NCBI RefSeq assembly: GCF_003336875.1
Contig: NZ_QGNJ01000012.1
Location: 1-64,000 of the forward strand
Direction of reading: 5' to 3'
Length of the DNA: 64,000 bases
Source: Oleisolibacter albus
Lineage (GTDB): Bacteria > Pseudomonadota > Alphaproteobacteria > Azospirillales > Azospirillaceae
A program made the translations under genes and the position numbers. Below are positions 62,655-64,000 of the stretch, in pieces. Position 1 is the first letter of the stretch. Each line of letters begins with the position of its first letter. The notes beneath the pieces are model-generated. The model had not been told where the DNA came from. It did no database searches and saw nothing but the letters and a program-made list of their open reading frames with translations.

Positions 62655-64000
62655 ATGACGGACCAGAAGAATCTTATCCTGGCGATCGTGATCTCGGTCG
62701 CGATCCTGTTCGGGTTCCATTTCTTCGTGGAGCTGCCGCGACAGAAGGCGCAGCAGGAGAATCTCGCCCGGCAGCAGGCGCTGTCCGGCGAAACCATCAC
62801 GCCGGCCGAACCGGGCACCGCGCCGCCGCCGGCGCCGACCACGCCGGGCGTCGATGCCGCCGCCATTGCGCAGGCTCCCCTGCGCAGCCGCGACGCGGTT
62901 CTGGGCGAGAGCGGCCGGGTGACCATCAACACCCCGCGCCTGCACGGCTCGATCAACCTCAAGGGCGGCCGGCTGGATGACCTGACGCTGGCCAACTACA
63001 ACGTCACCCCCGACCCCAAGAGCCCGGAAGTGGTGCTGCTGTCGCCGGTGGGTGCGGTGGATCCCTACTTCGCCGAGTTCGGCTGGGTGGCCGGGAATGG
63101 CGGTGCCGTGGCCCTGCCCGGGGCCAACACGGTCTGGAGCGCCAGCGCCGACCGGCTGGAGCCGGGCACGCCGGTGACGCTCAGCTGGGACAACGGCCAG
63201 GGGCTGGTGTTCGAGCGCACCATCGCCGTGGACGAGAACTACATGTTCACGGTGACCCAGCGCGTGCGCAACACCGGCGGCCAGGCCGTGGTGCTGCACC
63301 CCTATGGCTTCGTGCAGCGCCGCGGCACCCCGCACGCCTCGGGCATGTACATCCTGCACGAGGGTCCGGTCGGCATCATCGGCGGCGTGCTGCAGGAGTT
63401 CAAATACAAGGACCTGCAGGGCGAAACCGCCAAGGAGATGACCACCACCGGCGGCTGGATCGGCATCACCGACAAGTACTGGCTGGTCAGCCTGATCCCC
63501 GACCAGAAGACCTCGGTGGATGTGCGCGTGCTGCACCAGAAGGGCGCCACCGACATCTACCAGATCGACTACCGCGCTCCGGCCGTGACCGTGGAGCCGG
63601 GCCAGAGCACGGAGACGGCCCAACGGCTGTTCGCCGGTGCCAAGGTCGTGGATATCCTCAACCACTATGAGGACAATCTGGGCGTCGAGCGCTTCAACAT
63701 GGCGGTGGACTGGGGCTGGTTCCGCTTCCTGACCAAGCCGTTCTTCTATGCCCTGGACTTCCTGGGCGGCGCCGTCGGCAATTTCGGCATCGCCATCCTG
63801 ATCTTCACCGTGTTCCTGCGCGGCGCCTTCTTCCCGATCGCCAACAAGCAGTACGAGGCGTTCGCCAAGATGAAGCGGCTGCAGCCCAAGATGGAGGAGC
63901 TGCGCAAGCGCCTGGGCGACAACCGCGAACAGCTGTCGATGGAGATGATGAAGCTGTACAAGGAGGAGAAGGCCAACCCGCTGGCGGGCTGCCTTCCGAT
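62655..64000 (+). CDS. yidC: Membrane protein insertase YidC (3' end outside window)
   Basis: The frame is open from the ATG at 62655 to the window edge, giving the first 448 codons. It starts MTDQKNLILAIVISVAILFGF (transmembrane helix 1), followed by a linker and the large periplasmic P1 domain (VTINTPRLHGSINLKGGRLDD ... GITDKYWLVSLIPD), then the first helix of the conserved core (NFGIAILIFTVFLRGAFFPI) and the cytoplasmic hairpin (AKMKRLQPKMEELRKR), ending near NPLAGCLP. Alphaproteobacterial YidC proteins are about 560-590 residues, so roughly 120 residues are missing. Inserts membrane proteins alone or with Sec. Confidence 0.97.
   Translation, partial: MTDQKNLILAIVISVAILFGFHFFVELPRQKAQQENLARQQALSGETITPAEPGTAPPPAPTTPGVDAAAIAQAPLRSRDAVLGESGRVTINTPRLHGSINLKGGRLDDLTLANYNVTPDPKSPEVVLLSPVGAVDPYFAEFGWVAGNGGAVALPGANTVWSASADRLEPGTPVTLSWDNGQGLVFERTIAVDENYMFTVTQRVRNTGGQAVVLHPYGFVQRRGTPHASGMYILHEGPVGIIGGVLQEFKYKDLQGETAKEMTTTGGWIGITDKYWLVSLIPDQKTSVDVRVLHQKGATDIYQIDYRAPAVTVEPGQSTETAQRLFAGAKVVDILNHYEDNLGVERFNMAVDWGWFRFLTKPFFYALDFLGGAVGNFGIAILIFTVFLRGAFFPIANKQYEAFAKMKRLQPKMEELRKRLGDNREQLSMEMMKLYKEEKANPLAGCLP

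Overview
The window is a GC-rich piece of an alphaproteobacterial chromosome, most likely from a Rhodospirillales or Azospirillaceae-type genus. The evidence for this is the dapF-mtaB-ftsY and rpmH-rnpA-yidD-yidC gene orders, a long-form PstC/PstA system, an AMP nucleosidase, an FzlA-type glutathione S-transferase-fold protein, an HWE-family histidine kinase and a consensus PHO box. Genus-level assignment is inference. Almost all of the window is housekeeping and envelope-physiology DNA. The accessory-looking parts are the left edge (an IS630 remnant and AT-rich DNA with two small lipoproteins), a RAYT/REP locus near 3.1-3.9 kb, and a few isolated genes.

Layout, left to right. 0-1.7 kb: 3' end of an IS630-type transposase, AT-rich DNA and two lipoprotein genes. 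1.8-5.0 kb: threonine ammonia-lyase, a REP-associated tyrosine transposase flanked by inverted REP sequences, a convergent spacer with a phased repeat array, and a crotonase-fold protein. 5.1-11.7 kb: a cluster of hairpins, an HtrA/Deg protease divergent from an OmpR-type response regulator and its kinase, then an orphan HWE kinase. 11.9-16.0 kb: a MacAB/Lol-like ABC efflux operon (adaptor, ATPase, two FtsX-type permeases). 16.3-25.3 kb: FzlA-like protein, a SIMPL-like periplasmic protein, an SDR epimerase, a TPR protein, a UMF1-type MFS transporter, a coniferyl-type aldehyde dehydrogenase, two related membrane coiled-coil proteins and an SDR. 25.3-27.7 kb: ubiE-ubiB (ubiquinone biosynthesis).

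27.7-35.7 kb holds the full phosphate regulon: phoR, a PHO-box promoter, then pstS-pstC-pstA-pstB-phoU-phoB, closed by a rho-independent terminator. maeB lies upstream of phoR. 38.3-45.2 kb: a GH18 protein without a signal peptide, nitronate monooxygenase, two small envelope proteins, a PPP-type phosphatase, a HDLRQP-type hybrid kinase, yajQ and a CBS-domain protein. 45.2-50.4 kb: amn and the dapF-mtaB-ftsY operon; ftsY carries an in-frame REP-like palindrome. 50.5-53.8 kb: a GtrA / family-2 glycosyltransferase / polytopic membrane protein trio. 53.9-61.4 kb: panD, deoA, an orphan TAXI-type binding protein, a hypothetical, a histidine kinase, and a TVP38 + FAD-disulfide oxidoreductase operon. 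61.6-64.0 kb: rpmH-rnpA-yidD-yidC, with yidC running off the end.

Functional links: PstSCAB imports phosphate and signals through PhoU to PhoR/PhoB, which should act on the PHO box in front of pstS. HtrA, the adjacent two-component system and the ABC efflux operon suggest an envelope-stress and export neighbourhood. FtsY and YidC/YidD/RnpA/L34 are parts of the protein synthesis and membrane-insertion machinery. No tRNA, rRNA or CRISPR array was recognised, and no clear prophage or defence system is visible.
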